NCBI RefSeq assembly: GCF_014640815.1 | Contig: NZ_BMHM01000002.1 | Span: 558,001-622,000 of the forward strand | From: Vreelandella lutescens | GTDB taxonomy: Bacteria; Pseudomonadota; Gammaproteobacteria; Pseudomonadales; Halomonadaceae | Length of the DNA: 64,000 nucleotides | Reading direction: 5' to 3' | Part shown: positions 35,848-45,335 of the stretch, in pieces | How positions within the stretch are numbered: the stretch's first letter is position 1 | Layout of the letters: every line of letters begins with the position of its first letter | Position numbers and translations under genes: made by a program | Notes under the pieces: model-generated | Told to the model about the DNA's origin: nothing | Seen by the model: the letters and a program-made list of their open reading frames with translations, nothing else | Database searches by the model: none

Positions 35848-36637
35848 ACGCATCGATGGCCTGCTGGAACGCATCGGGCTGATCTGCATGTAGCCAATGG
35901 CCAGCATTTTTCAGCGTCACCAGCCGCGCTCGCGGCAGCACTTCACGCAGCGCGGGCAGCATTTCGTCACTCACGTAGTGAGACTCGGCACCGCGCAGTA
36001 CGAGCGTCGCCCCTTCATACGGAGCGTCACCATCGGGCTTCCCGATAATGGCTTCATAGCCGCGCTGGATTTCATCCAGACCAACCCGAACATCCATAAC
36101 ACCGTGCTCGTTACGCACGAGATTAGTTGCTAAAAAGAGCCTTGTAGGACGCGAGTCGACGTGTTCTGCGAGCAAGGCATCTGCTTCGCGGCGGTTGGTG
36201 GGTTTGCCTTCACGCACCTGTTCCAAAGCGGCAAACACATCGTCATGACCATGTTGATAGGCCACAGGGGCAATATCCGCCACCATTAACGAAAGGCAGC
36301 GCTGTGACGCTTGGCGCGCCAGCGTTATCGCCACTTTGCCGCCCATGGAGTGGCCTAAAATGTGCGCTTGCTCAATACCTAGTTTATCCAGCACGGCCAG
36401 CACATCCTGGCTCATGGCACTGTAGCTCATGCCTTCTGCGTGTGGGGAGCGGCCATGATTACGCAGGTCCACCGCCACTACCCGACGCTTGCGCTGCCAC
36501 ACTTTCAAATGCGAGCGCCAGTTATCGGCGCTGCCGAGCAGGCCATGAATCACCACAAGCGGCTGGCTATCGGCATCGGCTTCCGCCTCGGCAGGCAAAT
36601 CCATCGCATAGAGATCCACAGGGGCATGGTCGGTCAT
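35828..36637 (-). CDS. Alpha/beta hydrolase, YbfF-like esterase
   Basis: A 269-residue cytoplasmic alpha/beta hydrolase. The oxyanion region is VIHGLLGSADNWR (about residues 29-41), the nucleophile elbow GHSMGGKVA (about 95-103, Ser97), and the catalytic His lies in KNAGHWLHADQP near the C-terminus. These features match YbfF-type acyl esterases or thioesterases that act on short acyl esters. It follows yhhQ on the same strand after 16 bases, so the two may share a transcript. Confidence 0.87.
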   Translation of the reverse strand: MTDHAPVDLYAMDLPAEAEADADSQPLVVIHGLLGSADNWRSHLKVWQRKRRVVAVDLRNHGRSPHAEGMSYSAMSQDVLAVLDKLGIEQAHILGHSMGGKVAITLARQASQRCLSLMVADIAPVAYQHGHDDVFAALEQVREGKPTNRREADALLAEHVDSRPTRLFLATNLVRNEHGVMDVRVGLDEIQRGYEAIIGKPDGDAPYEGATLVLRGAESHYVSDEMLPALREVLPRARLVTLKNAGHWLHADQPDAFQQAIDAFIAAQS

Positions 36638-36653
36638 GCTAATTCCTTATTAG

Positions 36654-37322
36654 TTAAGCAGTTCGCGGCGCAGCGTCGTCCTGGCCTGTCCATACCAATA
36701 AACGGCGGGTAAGCCATGCGAGCAACAGGCCATAGAGCGGCAAGAAAAACAGCAGGCTGATCGCTAGCTTAATGACGTAGTCGACGGCGGCAATTTCTAC
36801 CCAGTGCTGAGCCATAAAGGGGTCAGGACTGTTATAGAAGGCCGTGGCAAAGAAGGCAAACGTATCTGCCAGATTGCCTAAAATGGTCGAACAGACCGGC
36901 GCGACCCACCAGGCCCACTGGCGAAGGCGGTCAAACACCTGCACATCCAGCAGTTGCCCAAGCACGTAGGCCAGGAAGCTTGCCACCGCAATGCGTGCGA
37001 CAAACAGGTTCCACTCGCCCAGCGCCTCAATACCGGCAAAACTACCGCGAGGGAAAATGACCGACACGACATAAGAGACCAGCAGTGCCGGAAACATCAC
37101 GCGCAAAATAATCGTGCGAGCTGGCCCTTTGCCAAACAGGCGCACCGTCAAGTCGGTCGCTAGAAAGATAAACGGAAAGCTGAACGCTCCCCAGGTGGTA
37201 TGAAAACCAAACAACGTAAAAGGAAGCTGAACCAGATAATTACTGGCGGCGATAATCGCAATATGGAAAACAACCATCACCAAAAGGCAGCGACGATGCT
37301 GAGCCTCAGTTAATGCAAACAT
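36654..37322 (-). CDS. yhhQ: YhhQ, queuosine-precursor (preQ0/preQ1) transporter
   Basis: A 222-residue polytopic membrane protein of the vitamin-uptake-like ECF/COG1738 family. Visible motifs are LVQLPFTLFGFHTTWGAFSF (about residues 28-47), FIFLATDLTVRLFG (about 48-61), LGQLLDVQVFDRLRQW and FATAFYNSPDPFM. E. coli YhhQ imports preQ0/preQ1 for queuosine tRNA modification. I chose the ATG at 37322 because a longer upstream extension lacks a site, and because a preQ1-I riboswitch-like element ends in the GG of its Shine-Dalgarno. Confidence 0.92.
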   Translation of the reverse strand: MFALTEAQHRRCLLVMVVFHIAIIAASNYLVQLPFTLFGFHTTWGAFSFPFIFLATDLTVRLFGKGPARTIILRVMFPALLVSYVVSVIFPRGSFAGIEALGEWNLFVARIAVASFLAYVLGQLLDVQVFDRLRQWAWWVAPVCSTILGNLADTFAFFATAFYNSPDPFMAQHWVEIAAVDYVIKLAISLLFFLPLYGLLLAWLTRRLLVWTGQDDAAPRTA

Positions 37323-37331
37323 ACAGATGGG

Positions 37332-37367
37332 CCTTTTTTTGGAAGAGAGAGGGGTTAGGGAACCCTC
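37332..37367 (-). promoter_or_regulatory. Probable preQ1-I riboswitch controlling yhhQ translation
   Basis: On the minus strand a GAGGG/CCCTC stem (37367-37363 and 37353-37349) encloses the loop TTCCCTAAC. Downstream come an A-rich run (37340-37334) and GG (37333-37332), nine bases before the yhhQ ATG. The pattern stem, TAAC-CCC, then A-rich tail with AAGG matches preQ1-I aptamers; the loop C's could pair with the AGG, hiding the Shine-Dalgarno. The gene imports queuosine precursors, so ligand and gene agree. Confidence 0.72.
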
Positions 37368-37468
37368 GAACAAGCGCGGTAAGCGCCACTGGGGCGCGCA
37401 TTATACGCCTTCCTCTGTGTAATAAAAGGAGGGAATGCAGCAGTCGAATCAAGGATAGCCGTGAATAA

Positions 37469-37494
37469 AAGCCGCCCATCGTTGTGGGCGGCTT
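37469..37494 (-). terminator. Rho-independent terminator after prpE
   Basis: A 10-base perfect stem, AAGCCGCCCA (37469-37478) and TGGGCGGCTT (37485-37494), with a six-base loop. On the minus strand it is followed by TTATTC, ending the prpE transcript that stops at 37519. Confidence 0.85.
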
Positions 37495-37518
37495 CTGGCG
37501 CATCAGCTAAGCAAGCAC

Positions 37519-39435
37519 TTAGCTATCGGTAGGAGTAGCTCTGTCGGCAGCGCCCACATGATGCTCACGCATTGCCGCATGCACATCGTCTAGGCTGGTA
37601 GGGTCATCAATAGTGGAAGGAATACCAAAGGATTTCCCATCGGCAATATTACGCAGCAGCTTTCGCAATATCTTACCCGAACGGGTTTTGGGAAGCCGGT
37701 TGACCACCAGCACCTGCTTAAAACAGGCAATGGGGCCAATATGCTCGCGCACCCGCTCAATCAGCTCGGCCTCTAAAGTGGCTTCATCACCGTTAAAGCC
37801 GTCTTTAGGAATGACCAATCCTACCGGCAGCTGGCCTTTCAGCTCATCGTGAATACCGATGACGGCACATTCAGCCACCGCCGGATGTGCGCCCACCACT
37901 TCTTCCATCTCTCCGGTGGAAAGGCGATGCCCCGCCACGTTGATGACATCATCGGTGCGCCCCATGATGAATAGGTAACCCTCTTCATCAAAGTAACCGC
38001 CGTCGCCAGTCAAGTAATAGCCTGGGTAAGCGGCCATATAAGCGCTATGAAAGCGTTGCGGGTCGCGCCAAACACCTACCAAGCAGCCAGGCGGCAACGG
38101 CTGCTTGATTACCACACTGCCCTGTTGCATGGCGGGAGCCTGCTCACCATCGCGGTCCAGAATCTGGACATTGAAACCGGGTACAGGGTACGTGGCAGAA
38201 CCCGCCTTAGTGGCGACAGCTTCAATGCCCGGCAGGTTGGCGGCAATCGGCCAGCCGGTTTCCGTTTGCCACCAGTGGTCAATGACCGGCACATCGAGCA
38301 AGTCATCCAACCAGTGGAAAGTCGGTGGATCTAAGCGCTCACCCGCCACATATAAGTGCTGCAGGCTACTGATATCGTACTTTTCTAGCTGCTTGGCGTC
38401 GGGGTCTTCTTTTTTGATGGCGCGAAACGCTGTCGGCGCGGTGAAGAAGCTCTTCACTTTGTACTCGTCAATCAATCGCCAAAATGCACCCGCATCCGGT
38501 GTTTTCACCGGTTTACCTTCATACACCACCGTGGTACACCCACGCAGCAGCGGGGCGTAAACAATATAGGAGTGCCCGACAACCCAGCCCACATCTGAAG
38601 CGGTAAACATCACATCGCCTGGGTTAAGGGCGTAAATAGCCTCCATGGAGTAAGCCAGGGCGACTGCATAGCCGCCCGTATCGCGCACTACGCCTTTGGG
38701 CTTGCCGGTGGTGCCAGAGGTATAGAGTACATAGAGCGGGTCGGTGGCTTTCACCGGGACACAGTCGGCAAATGGTGCGTTTGCCACCAGCGCCTGCCAG
38801 TCAACATCGCCAGGTTGCAGCTCGGCCCGGTGCGCCTCACGCTGAAACACCACGCAGGCCTCCGGCTTAAAGCTGCTCAGCGAAATGGCCTTTTCCACAA
38901 TCGGCTTATAGAGCAGCACCTTATCGACTTCTACTCCGCAGGAGGCAGCAATCACCACTTTCGGTTCAGCGTCTTCAATGCGAGCCGCGAGCTCGTGAGG
39001 CGCAAAGCCGCCAAACACTACCGAGTGCACCGCCCCTAAACGGGCACAGGCATACATGGCAATCAGCGCTTCAGGCACCATCGGCATATAGATAATGACA
39101 CGGTCGCCTTTGGTGACCCCCAGCTGGGCAAGCCCTCCCGCGCAGTGCGCGACTCGGTCACGCAGCTCAAGGTAGCTAATCGTTTGCTTGGAGTGGGTCA
39201 CCGGGGAGTCCCAGTAAATGGCGGGCTGCTCTCCACGCCCCTGCTCTACATGGTAATCAATGGCGGCATAGCACATATTCAGCTCACCATCGCCAAACCA
39301 GCGGGCGTGTTGCTGATCGTCGTAAGTGAGGATAGTGCTGGGGGGCGTGTACCAAGGCAGTTTTTTGGCCTGCTCGGCCCAAAAGATGTCTGGCTGCTCG
39401 ATAGAGTGCTGGTAGGTGTGCTGGTAGAGGCTCAT
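37519..39435 (-). CDS. prpE: Propionyl-CoA synthetase PrpE
   Basis: A 638-residue AMP-forming acyl-CoA synthetase. It has the P-loop-like YTSGTTGKPKGVVRDTGGYA (about residues 243-262), where the Asp-Thr-Gly continuation is typical of PrpE, then WWQTETGWP (about 393-401), YLTGDGGYFDEEGYLFIMGR (about 480-500) and the acetylatable Lys in PKTRSGKILR (about 594-603). It activates propionate, and more weakly acetate or acrylate, to the CoA ester. No other propionate (2-methylcitrate) genes are nearby. An AAGGTC site precedes the ATG. Confidence 0.92.
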   Translation of the reverse strand: MSLYQHTYQHSIEQPDIFWAEQAKKLPWYTPPSTILTYDDQQHARWFGDGELNMCYAAIDYHVEQGRGEQPAIYWDSPVTHSKQTISYLELRDRVAHCAGGLAQLGVTKGDRVIIYMPMVPEALIAMYACARLGAVHSVVFGGFAPHELAARIEDAEPKVVIAASCGVEVDKVLLYKPIVEKAISLSSFKPEACVVFQREAHRAELQPGDVDWQALVANAPFADCVPVKATDPLYVLYTSGTTGKPKGVVRDTGGYAVALAYSMEAIYALNPGDVMFTASDVGWVVGHSYIVYAPLLRGCTTVVYEGKPVKTPDAGAFWRLIDEYKVKSFFTAPTAFRAIKKEDPDAKQLEKYDISSLQHLYVAGERLDPPTFHWLDDLLDVPVIDHWWQTETGWPIAANLPGIEAVATKAGSATYPVPGFNVQILDRDGEQAPAMQQGSVVIKQPLPPGCLVGVWRDPQRFHSAYMAAYPGYYLTGDGGYFDEEGYLFIMGRTDDVINVAGHRLSTGEMEEVVGAHPAVAECAVIGIHDELKGQLPVGLVIPKDGFNGDEATLEAELIERVREHIGPIACFKQVLVVNRLPKTRSGKILRKLLRNIADGKSFGIPSTIDDPTSLDDVHAAMREHHVGAADRATPTDS

Positions 39436-39737
39436 GGTGACCTTGTGATTATTGTGTCAGTGAAGAAGCATCTTAGTAGTCAAGATGGATTGTTGACACT
39501 TTATAAAGTAACTACCGATCACACCCTCATACTATGGGATAAAACGCGACCAAAGCCGTATAAAAACGCAGACATTGTCGACAAATACACGTGCACTACC
39601 ATTGATAGAGCGTTAAACCCACATTTGGACAAAAACCGCTAAATTACTGATCATTAAACAACCCAATCCTCGCGACGCGACGATGGCTACATAATCTATA
39701 ACAACGCTGTCACAACAGTGTAGGCAAGGAGATCCTC
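39436..39737. other. Divergent intergenic region between prpE and the ArsR-type gene
   Basis: About 300 AT-rich bases with no gene. It contains a perfect 12-base palindrome, ACTTTATAAAGT, at 39498-39509, nearer to prpE and possibly part of its promoter or operator. The AGGAGA site of the ArsR-family gene closes the region. Confidence 0.45.
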
Positions 39738-40058
39738 ATGTCTGCTTCTACTAGCGCCGCTGCACGTCTTCTGGAACATAACTGTCATGCCATTGAGGCA
39801 GGCACCAACCTGCTGAAAGCGCTGGCGAACGAGAAACGGCTTCAGATTTTGTGTCTACTGGCGGAAAAAGAGCTGTCGGTTACCCAGATCAACCAACAGC
39901 TGTCGCTAAGCCAGTCGGCGCTGTCTCAGCATCTGGCAATTTTGCGTCGTGACCAATTAGTGAATACGCGCCGAGAGTCTCAAACCATTTACTACTCTTT
40001 GAGCAGCGAAAGCGCCAAGGCGATCATTGCCACCCTGGCGCAACATTACGCAGCGTAA
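39738..40058 (+). CDS. ArsR-family transcriptional regulator, HlyU-like
   Basis: A 106-residue ArsR/SmtB-fold repressor with the helix-turn-helix VTQINQQLSLSQSALSQHLA (about residues 48-67) and wing LVNTRRESQTIYYSLSS. It most resembles HlyU/BigR/SqrR sensors of redox or sulfane sulfur. Cys39 sits in the conserved RLQILCLL position, but the second cysteine expected near the C-terminus is absent (the tail ends HYAA). It therefore may not form the usual intramolecular disulfide. The target genes are unknown; the nearest divergent gene is prpE. Confidence 0.87.
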   Translation: MSASTSAAARLLEHNCHAIEAGTNLLKALANEKRLQILCLLAEKELSVTQINQQLSLSQSALSQHLAILRRDQLVNTRRESQTIYYSLSSESAKAIIATLAQHYAA

Positions 40059-40087
40059 CGTGCTGTTACTGCTTGTTTATCAAGCCC

Positions 40088-41134
40088 TCAACGGCGCTGC
40101 CACCCTGCTGCTTCTATTACCCCTAACGACTTGACCACGGCATGCTCCACACCCGCCGAAATCGCAAGCCCTACTTTGCGGCTGATGGTTTTCGGCGGCT
40201 CTAACTTCACACGGTACACCTGGGCCTGCGCAATGCGCTCTACCAGGTAGGCTTCACTGGTGCCCACGCTATCCACCAGCTTTTGCTCAAGCGCTTCGCT
40301 GCCGTACCAGATCTCACCGGTGGCTAGTTTTTCAATATCCATCTCAGGCCGGTGACTCGACACATACGTTTTGAATAGGCGGTGTGTATTTTCCAAATCA
40401 TCGATGAATTTTTCACGCCCTTCTTGAGTGTTTTCGCCTAGTACGGTGAGCGTGCGCTTATATTTGCCTGCGGTGAGTAGCTCCACATCGATATCATTAC
40501 GCTTGAGCAGTCGGTGAATATTAGGCACTTGCGCCACTACACCAATAGAGCCAATCACCGCAAACGGCGCTGCCTTAATATGATGAGCAGTGCAGGCCAT
40601 CATATACCCACCGCTGGCCGCAACTTTGTCTATGCAGACCGTCGTGGTCAGCCCGGCTTCTCGTAACCGGTCTAGCTGGGCGGCAGCCAAGCCGTAGGCA
40701 TGTACTAGGCCACCGGCTGATTCCAAACGCACAATCACTTCATCATAGGCACTGGCCACATCGATGACTGCCGATACCTCCTGGGCGAACTGCTCGGCCT
40801 GAGAAGCTTTAATATCGCCATGAAAATCCAGCACCCACACTTTTTGACGGCTTTGGCTATCGCTTTTGTCTTGCTTGGCCGCCTTTTGTCGTGCCTTTTC
40901 TTCTTGGCGAAACGCTTTTAATAACTTTTTGCGTGCGCCTTGCGCAGTAGTGGTGACACGCAGTCGACGATGCCGATGTCGGCGCTGGTCATTTAGCGAC
41001 TCGACCTGTAGCTTCAAGCCATGGTCGTTACTCTCTTTGCTGCGCATGACCATTAACAGCACTACCCCAGCGGCCACCATCACCAGGGTGGTTTGTAGTA
41101 AGAATGTGCCCATCTCTGCGAGCCATTCAGCCAT
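40088..41134 (-). CDS. sohB: SohB, membrane-anchored S49-family peptidase
   Basis: A 348-residue protease with an N-terminal transmembrane helix (about residues 8-28) and a charged, coiled linker. The S49 (SppA/SohB) catalytic domain has the nucleophile Ser in DKVAASGGYMMACTAHHIKA (about 168-187) and a candidate general-base Lys in AGKYKRTLTVLGENT (about 222-236). SohB is an inner-membrane protease that suppresses htrA defects in E. coli, probably degrading signal peptides or misfolded proteins. It is a single gene here. Confidence 0.9.
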   Translation of the reverse strand: MAEWLAEMGTFLLQTTLVMVAAGVVLLMVMRSKESNDHGLKLQVESLNDQRRHRHRRLRVTTTAQGARKKLLKAFRQEEKARQKAAKQDKSDSQSRQKVWVLDFHGDIKASQAEQFAQEVSAVIDVASAYDEVIVRLESAGGLVHAYGLAAAQLDRLREAGLTTTVCIDKVAASGGYMMACTAHHIKAAPFAVIGSIGVVAQVPNIHRLLKRNDIDVELLTAGKYKRTLTVLGENTQEGREKFIDDLENTHRLFKTYVSSHRPEMDIEKLATGEIWYGSEALEQKLVDSVGTSEAYLVERIAQAQVYRVKLEPPKTISRKVGLAISAGVEHAVVKSLGVIEAAGWQRR

Positions 41135-41305
41135 TGTTACTCTCCTTTTGCTGTGTTTAAACGTTTAAAACGTTTAGCTTTTTTACTATTCGGCACACAT
41201 ACTCGGCACAGGTTGCTCATCAGACTTGATTAAAACAATTGTTTGAAATAGTCTCACCTGAGGCATCACCTGTTTGTTACCCAATTAACGCTTAGGAACT
41301 TACCT

Positions 41306-41617
41306 ATGTCATCCAATACGCTTGAAAAGTTGCAGTCCCGCTTCAACCCAGAGGCTGCTAAAGGTATGAATGAGGTTTTCCAGTTTCATTTTTCTGATGC
41401 CGGTAGCCACTATCTGGATATTCAGGACGGTACGCTAGGGGTACATGAAGGCGAACACGATGATCCTTCGGTTAGCCTGAGCATGAGCACTGACACCTTG
41501 AAAGGTATTATGAACGGTGACATCAACGGCATGACTGCGTTTATGACCGGCAAGCTAAAAGCCACCGGCAACGTGATGCTGGCCACCAAGCTGACTAGCC
41601 TATTCCCTGGCCAGTAA
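41306..41617 (+). CDS. SCP2 sterol-binding-domain protein (single domain)
   Basis: A 103-residue protein consisting of one SCP2 domain. Typical features are FQFHFSDAGSHYLDIQDGT (about residues 25-43), VSLSMSTDTLKGIMNGDING (about 57-76), and the C-terminal AFMTGKLKATGNVMLATKLT (about 79-98). Bacterial stand-alone SCP2 proteins bind lipids or acyl-CoA in the cytoplasm; their function is poorly defined. It has no signal peptide, and its ATG is preceded by an AGGAAC site. Confidence 0.9.
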   Translation: MSSNTLEKLQSRFNPEAAKGMNEVFQFHFSDAGSHYLDIQDGTLGVHEGEHDDPSVSLSMSTDTLKGIMNGDINGMTAFMTGKLKATGNVMLATKLTSLFPGQ

Positions 41618-41626
41618 GCTGCTCTA

Positions 41627-42400
41627 TCAGCGCCACTTGGCCAAGTGAGTTTCGATCAAGTCTCGTGAAATGGAGTACGGCGGCGGCAGTGAAGGTAACT
41701 GCCGTGGCGAAAACCACGCGGCATCGCTAATTTCCACGCCATCAATCTTGATGCGCCGCGTGGTGGCTTCAGCGAAAAAGCCAAACATCAGCGAATGGGG
41801 AAACGGCCACGCTTGGCTATGGTGATAACGCAACTGATCGACATGCACCCCCACTTCTTCAAAGATCTCACGATGCACAGCCTCTTCAGCAGACTCGCCC
41901 GGCTCAATAAATCCCGCTAACGTGGAGTAGCGTCCAGGGGGAAATCGCGGGCTACGCGCGAGCAACATCGCTTCACCACTGGTGACCAGGGTAATAATAC
42001 AGGGGGAGATACGTGGGTAATTACGATGCCCACAGGCATAGCAGTGCATGGCAAACTCTGCTTCGAGCTTGGTGGCTTTTTCCCCACAACGACCGCAAAA
42101 ACGATGATTCTCAAGCCAAGCGCCTACCTGCAACGCGGTAGAGAGCAGGCCAAACCAAGAGGCCGGCAGCTCCCCTAGCCACTGCCTTCCTTCAATCCAG
42201 TCATCTCCTGGCTTATTCTCCACCAGCAGCGCTACGGGCTCATCGTGCCAGTAGCAAAGCGGTTGCATGTGCTCACTCCACGGCTGAAACGGCTGCAGCG
42301 GATTTAGCTCGCCGGTTAAAGGCGCTGGCGCAATATGGCTTCGGGAAACACGGATCACCCGCCCTTCCCTGGCATGATGAGGAATCTCACGTTTAAGCAT
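41627..42400 (-). CDS. nudC: NudC, NAD-capped RNA hydrolase / NADH pyrophosphatase
   Basis: A 257-residue Nudix enzyme. The zinc ribbon is visible as CGRCG and CYACG (about residues 99-119), followed by the Nudix box GFIEPGESAEEAVHREIFEE (about 166-185), and the family SQAWPFPHSLMFGF motif (about 196-209), which recognises NADH. NudC cleaves NAD(H) and removes NAD caps from RNA. It overlaps dnaQ at the start, forming a nudC-dnaQ-rnhA run. Confidence 0.93.
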   Translation of the reverse strand: MLKREIPHHAREGRVIRVSRSHIAPAPLTGELNPLQPFQPWSEHMQPLCYWHDEPVALLVENKPGDDWIEGRQWLGELPASWFGLLSTALQVGAWLENHRFCGRCGEKATKLEAEFAMHCYACGHRNYPRISPCIITLVTSGEAMLLARSPRFPPGRYSTLAGFIEPGESAEEAVHREIFEEVGVHVDQLRYHHSQAWPFPHSLMFGFFAEATTRRIKIDGVEISDAAWFSPRQLPSLPPPYSISRDLIETHLAKWR

Positions 42401-43142
42401 CGGCAGTGGTACCGTCTAACGACTCTTGAAACCAGCGCAACTGATGCGCTTCGCACTTGGCTTGATGCGCAGCGCGCTCTTCAGCGCTGGGCCGCACGAC
42501 CCGCAACTGCCCCGGCGCTAACGACAGACGCTGCACCGACAGACCTTCGCTGGCTTGGTTTTGCTGTTTTTTATCGCCACCGCTATCGGCATCTAACGTT
42601 AAGGCTGTTTGGCCGCCGGTCATTGCCAGATAAACATCGGCAAGAATTTCGGCGTCTAACAGTGCCCCGTGGAGCACCCGGTGCCCATTATCAATATCGT
42701 AACGCTTACACAGCGCATCTAGATTGTTACGCTGGCCGGGGTGCATCTCCCGGGCCATGACCAGCGTATCTAAAATACGGCAGTGGTCTCGCACGGGGCC
42801 AAGCGCCGGTGCTTGGCGGCGCTTGTTGAGCATGCCTAGCTCATGGTCGATAAACCCAACGTCAAAGGGCGCGTTATGAATGACCAACTCGGCCCCTTCA
42901 ATGAACGCCCAGAAGTCATCCGCCACCTCAGCAAACACCGGCTCATTCGCCACCTTGGCATCGTCGATGCCGTGTACCGCCACTACCTCAGCGTCGATGT
43001 GGCGCTCTGGGTTAATGTACTGGTGATAAGTACGCCCGGTAAACCGACGATTAATCATCTCGACGGCACCTATTTCTACTAACCGGTGGCCATCTTTGGG
43101 GTCAATGCCCGTCGTTTCCGTATCCAGAATTACTTGGCGCAT
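42393..43142 (-). CDS. dnaQ: DnaQ, DNA polymerase III epsilon proofreading subunit
   Basis: A 249-residue DEDDh exonuclease: ILDTETTG (Asp7, Glu9), [10 protein letters not shown] (about residues 90-99), and [14 protein letters not shown] (about 157-170) with the catalytic His and Asp. The C-terminal tail would bind the alpha subunit. It proofreads newly synthesised DNA. The start overlaps the end of rnhA, and the stop overlaps nudC, so all three are coupled. Confidence 0.94.
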   Translation of the reverse strand: MRQVILDTETTGIDPKDGHRLVEIGAVEMINRRFTGRTYHQYINPERHIDAEVVAVHGIDDAKVANEPVFAEVADDFWAFIEGAELVIHNAPFDVGFIDHELGMLNKRRQAPALGPVRDHCRILDTLVMAREMHPGQRNNLDALCKRYDIDNGHRVLHGALLDAEILADVYLAMTGGQTALTLDADSGGDKKQQNQASEGLSVQRLSLAPGQLRVVRPSAEERAAHQAKCEAHQLRWFQESLDGTTADA

Positions 43143-43615
43143 GCCGATCTCCTCTGGTGTTCATCAATGGCTTCATTCGCCAGTTCATCTGCACGCTCAT
43201 TGCCTGGGTGACCACTGTGCCCTTTCACCCAATGCCACTCCACCCGGTGGCGCTGAGTCTCTTCATGAAGGGTTTTCCAAAGCTCGGCATTTTTAACCGG
43301 CTGTTTGGCCGCTGTTTTCCAGCCGCGCTTAATCCAGTTATGAATCCATTGGGTGATGCCTTGGCGCACATACTGTGAGTCGGTCCAGAGCGCCACATCG
43401 CAGGGCTTATTCAACGTACGCAGGGCCATTATCGCCGCCATGAGCTCCATGCGATTATTGGTCGTATCCTCTTCATAGCCTTTTAAGGTTTTCTGGTGGG
43501 TACCGCTTTCCAACACCACCCCCCAGCCACCCGGGCCTGGATTCCCTCGACAGGCCCCATCGGTATATACCGTCACCTGGGGCAGCCCCTCGGCTGCTTG
43601 CTTACTCACGTTCAC
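43130..43615 (-). CDS. rnhA: Ribonuclease HI
   Basis: A 161-residue RNase HI, cutting the RNA strand of RNA-DNA hybrids. Catalytic residues are evident in [15 protein letters not shown] (Asp18), [10 protein letters not shown] (Glu56), WTDSQYV (Asp78) and [14 protein letters not shown] (His and Asp). It lies between dnaQ and a methyltransferase gene, overlapping both by 13-14 bases, as in many gammaproteobacteria. Confidence 0.95.
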   Translation of the reverse strand: MNVSKQAAEGLPQVTVYTDGACRGNPGPGGWGVVLESGTHQKTLKGYEEDTTNNRMELMAAIMALRTLNKPCDVALWTDSQYVRQGITQWIHNWIKRGWKTAAKQPVKNAELWKTLHEETQRHRVEWHWVKGHSGHPGNERADELANEAIDEHQRRSACAK

Positions 43616-44399
43616 TATCCTTTTTTAGACGACGATGACCTGACGGGTATCGCATCGGGGCACCCGTACGGGTCGCCCCCAATGATGAAGGCGAAACGGG
43701 CGCACGCAGACCAAACTTGACCCGCTGAATGGGTGCATGGCGCTGACGGCGCTGGGCTTGAATCATATAACTTTCGCCAAGCGGCAAATTATGCCGACGC
43801 CCAAGTGCCTCCCAACGCTCCCCACAGGCGGTACTCATTGGGCCACGAAAACAACAATAGTCTACGCGTTCCACCTCAAAATCGACAAACGCCAGCCAAT
43901 CTTTAAGGCGGTTTGCCGAGCGCCACTGGCCGCTCCATGGGAAGTCATCCTGCTGCTTTCTCCAGCGCCGGCTCAACCCATTTAACCCTATGGGGTTAAA
44001 GCCAAATAGCACCAACACACCGTTATCAGCGGTTACCCGGGCAGCTTCTTGCAGTGTGAAATGGGCATCAGGAAGGTATTCAAGCCAGTGGTGTATGACG
44101 ACGGTATCCAGACAACGATCAGGCAGTGCCAATTGATCCGGCGGGCATACCAGGGTGGAGTCGCTCTGGGCCAAGGCAAGACTTGGCGACCAACGAATGG
44201 GGTGGGCAATCGCAGACATGGTCATCAGCGCTGGGCCTATGCTCATTTCTAGACTGTGCCTGCCTTTGCGGCCCTCCACCACAGGGCCCAAGCAGGCGCG
44301 CTGGGTTTCCCATAGGGCGCGGCCCGCGTCTGTTTGCCAGTATGACTGCGCGTCTGTCATACGCTGGGCAAGGCTAGTGGCCTTTGGCGAATTTGACAT
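43602..44399 (-). CDS. Class I SAM-dependent methyltransferase
   Basis: A 265-residue methyltransferase-fold protein encoded upstream of rnhA, as in other gammaproteobacteria. It has the post-I/II region [20 protein letters not shown] and [20 protein letters not shown], giving a Methyltransf_11-like core (about residues 30-190); the C-terminal tail is basic. The motif I glycine region is weak. I chose the ATG at 44399, with a GGAGGG site; an upstream ATG at 44450 would add 17 residues. The substrate is unknown. Confidence 0.8.
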   Translation of the reverse strand: MSNSPKATSLAQRMTDAQSYWQTDAGRALWETQRACLGPVVEGRKGRHSLEMSIGPALMTMSAIAHPIRWSPSLALAQSDSTLVCPPDQLALPDRCLDTVVIHHWLEYLPDAHFTLQEAARVTADNGVLVLFGFNPIGLNGLSRRWRKQQDDFPWSGQWRSANRLKDWLAFVDFEVERVDYCCFRGPMSTACGERWEALGRRHNLPLGESYMIQAQRRQRHAPIQRVKFGLRAPVSPSSLGATRTGAPMRYPSGHRRLKKDSERE

Positions 44400-44538
44400 A
44401 AACGGCGCTTCCCTCCACAGTAACTGCTTTTTAGCGACGCTATGCGTCATATTCCAAGCACAGCAGCGCTTTTTTGAACATTTAAGCGTTTTGAATCGTT
44501 AGGCTTTTTGAACATTTTTACATTAAAGGATCTCGCCC

Positions 44539-45306
44539 ATGATGAGCGTGACACCGATTCCCGCCCTAAGCGACAACTATATTTGGCTTATCCGACAAGA
44601 TACCAGCCAAAGCGTTTGCGTAGTGGATCCCGGTGAAGCAGCGCCCGTCATCGAGTTTCTGGAGCGTGAAGCGCTTACCCTGGATACGATCCTGATTACC
44701 CACCACCATCAGGATCACATTGGTGGACTTGAGACGCTGATCAATCGCTACTCTCCTCGAGTCATCGGTCCCGCCAATCCCGACATCAACGGCATCGATG
44801 AGCGTGTGGGTGAAGGTGACCAAGTACGTATTATGGGCCGCCTGTTTGAAGTGATGGCCACACCCGGTCATACGCTCGACCACATCAGCTACTTTACACC
44901 GGGCATCCCCGCTTTACTGTTCTGTGGCGACACCCTCTTTTGCGCCGGTTGCGGGCGTTTATTTGAGGGAAGCCCAGAACAGATGTTTACCTCATTGAAC
45001 CGTTTTGCGGAACTCCCTGAGGATACGCTGGTCTTTGCAGCGCATGAATACACGCAGGCGAACCTGACGTTTGCACGTGCTGCCGACCCTGAGAATGATG
45101 CTGTTACGCACGCACTTCAGGAGTGTGAGAAGGCACGGTCATTGGACCGGCCGACCTTACCCAGCACGATAGGACGCGAGCTGAAAATCAATCCCTACCT
45201 GCGCGTGGGCACCGATAGCGTGCGCCAAGCGGCAGGCACCCAGGGAGAAAATGATGATGATCTCGCCACGTTCACCACTCTGCGGGAGTGGAAGAACCGT
45301 TTTTAA
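44539..45306 (+). CDS. gloB: GloB, hydroxyacylglutathione hydrolase (glyoxalase II)
   Basis: A 255-residue metallo-beta-lactamase-fold enzyme. The binuclear metal motif THHHQDH (His55, His57, Asp59, His60) is followed by TPGHTLDHISYF (about residues 110-121), FCGDTLFCAGCGRLFEG (about 130-146) and the AAHEYTQANLTFA motif (about 167-179). It hydrolyses S-D-lactoylglutathione to D-lactate, finishing methylglyoxal detoxification. A second ATG lies one codon downstream. An AAGGA site precedes the gene. Confidence 0.95.
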   Translation: MMSVTPIPALSDNYIWLIRQDTSQSVCVVDPGEAAPVIEFLEREALTLDTILITHHHQDHIGGLETLINRYSPRVIGPANPDINGIDERVGEGDQVRIMGRLFEVMATPGHTLDHISYFTPGIPALLFCGDTLFCAGCGRLFEGSPEQMFTSLNRFAELPEDTLVFAAHEYTQANLTFARAADPENDAVTHALQECEKARSLDRPTLPSTIGRELKINPYLRVGTDSVRQAAGTQGENDDDLATFTTLREWKNRF

Positions 45307-45335
45307 GAACGCTATCGAATAGAAACGAACCCACT

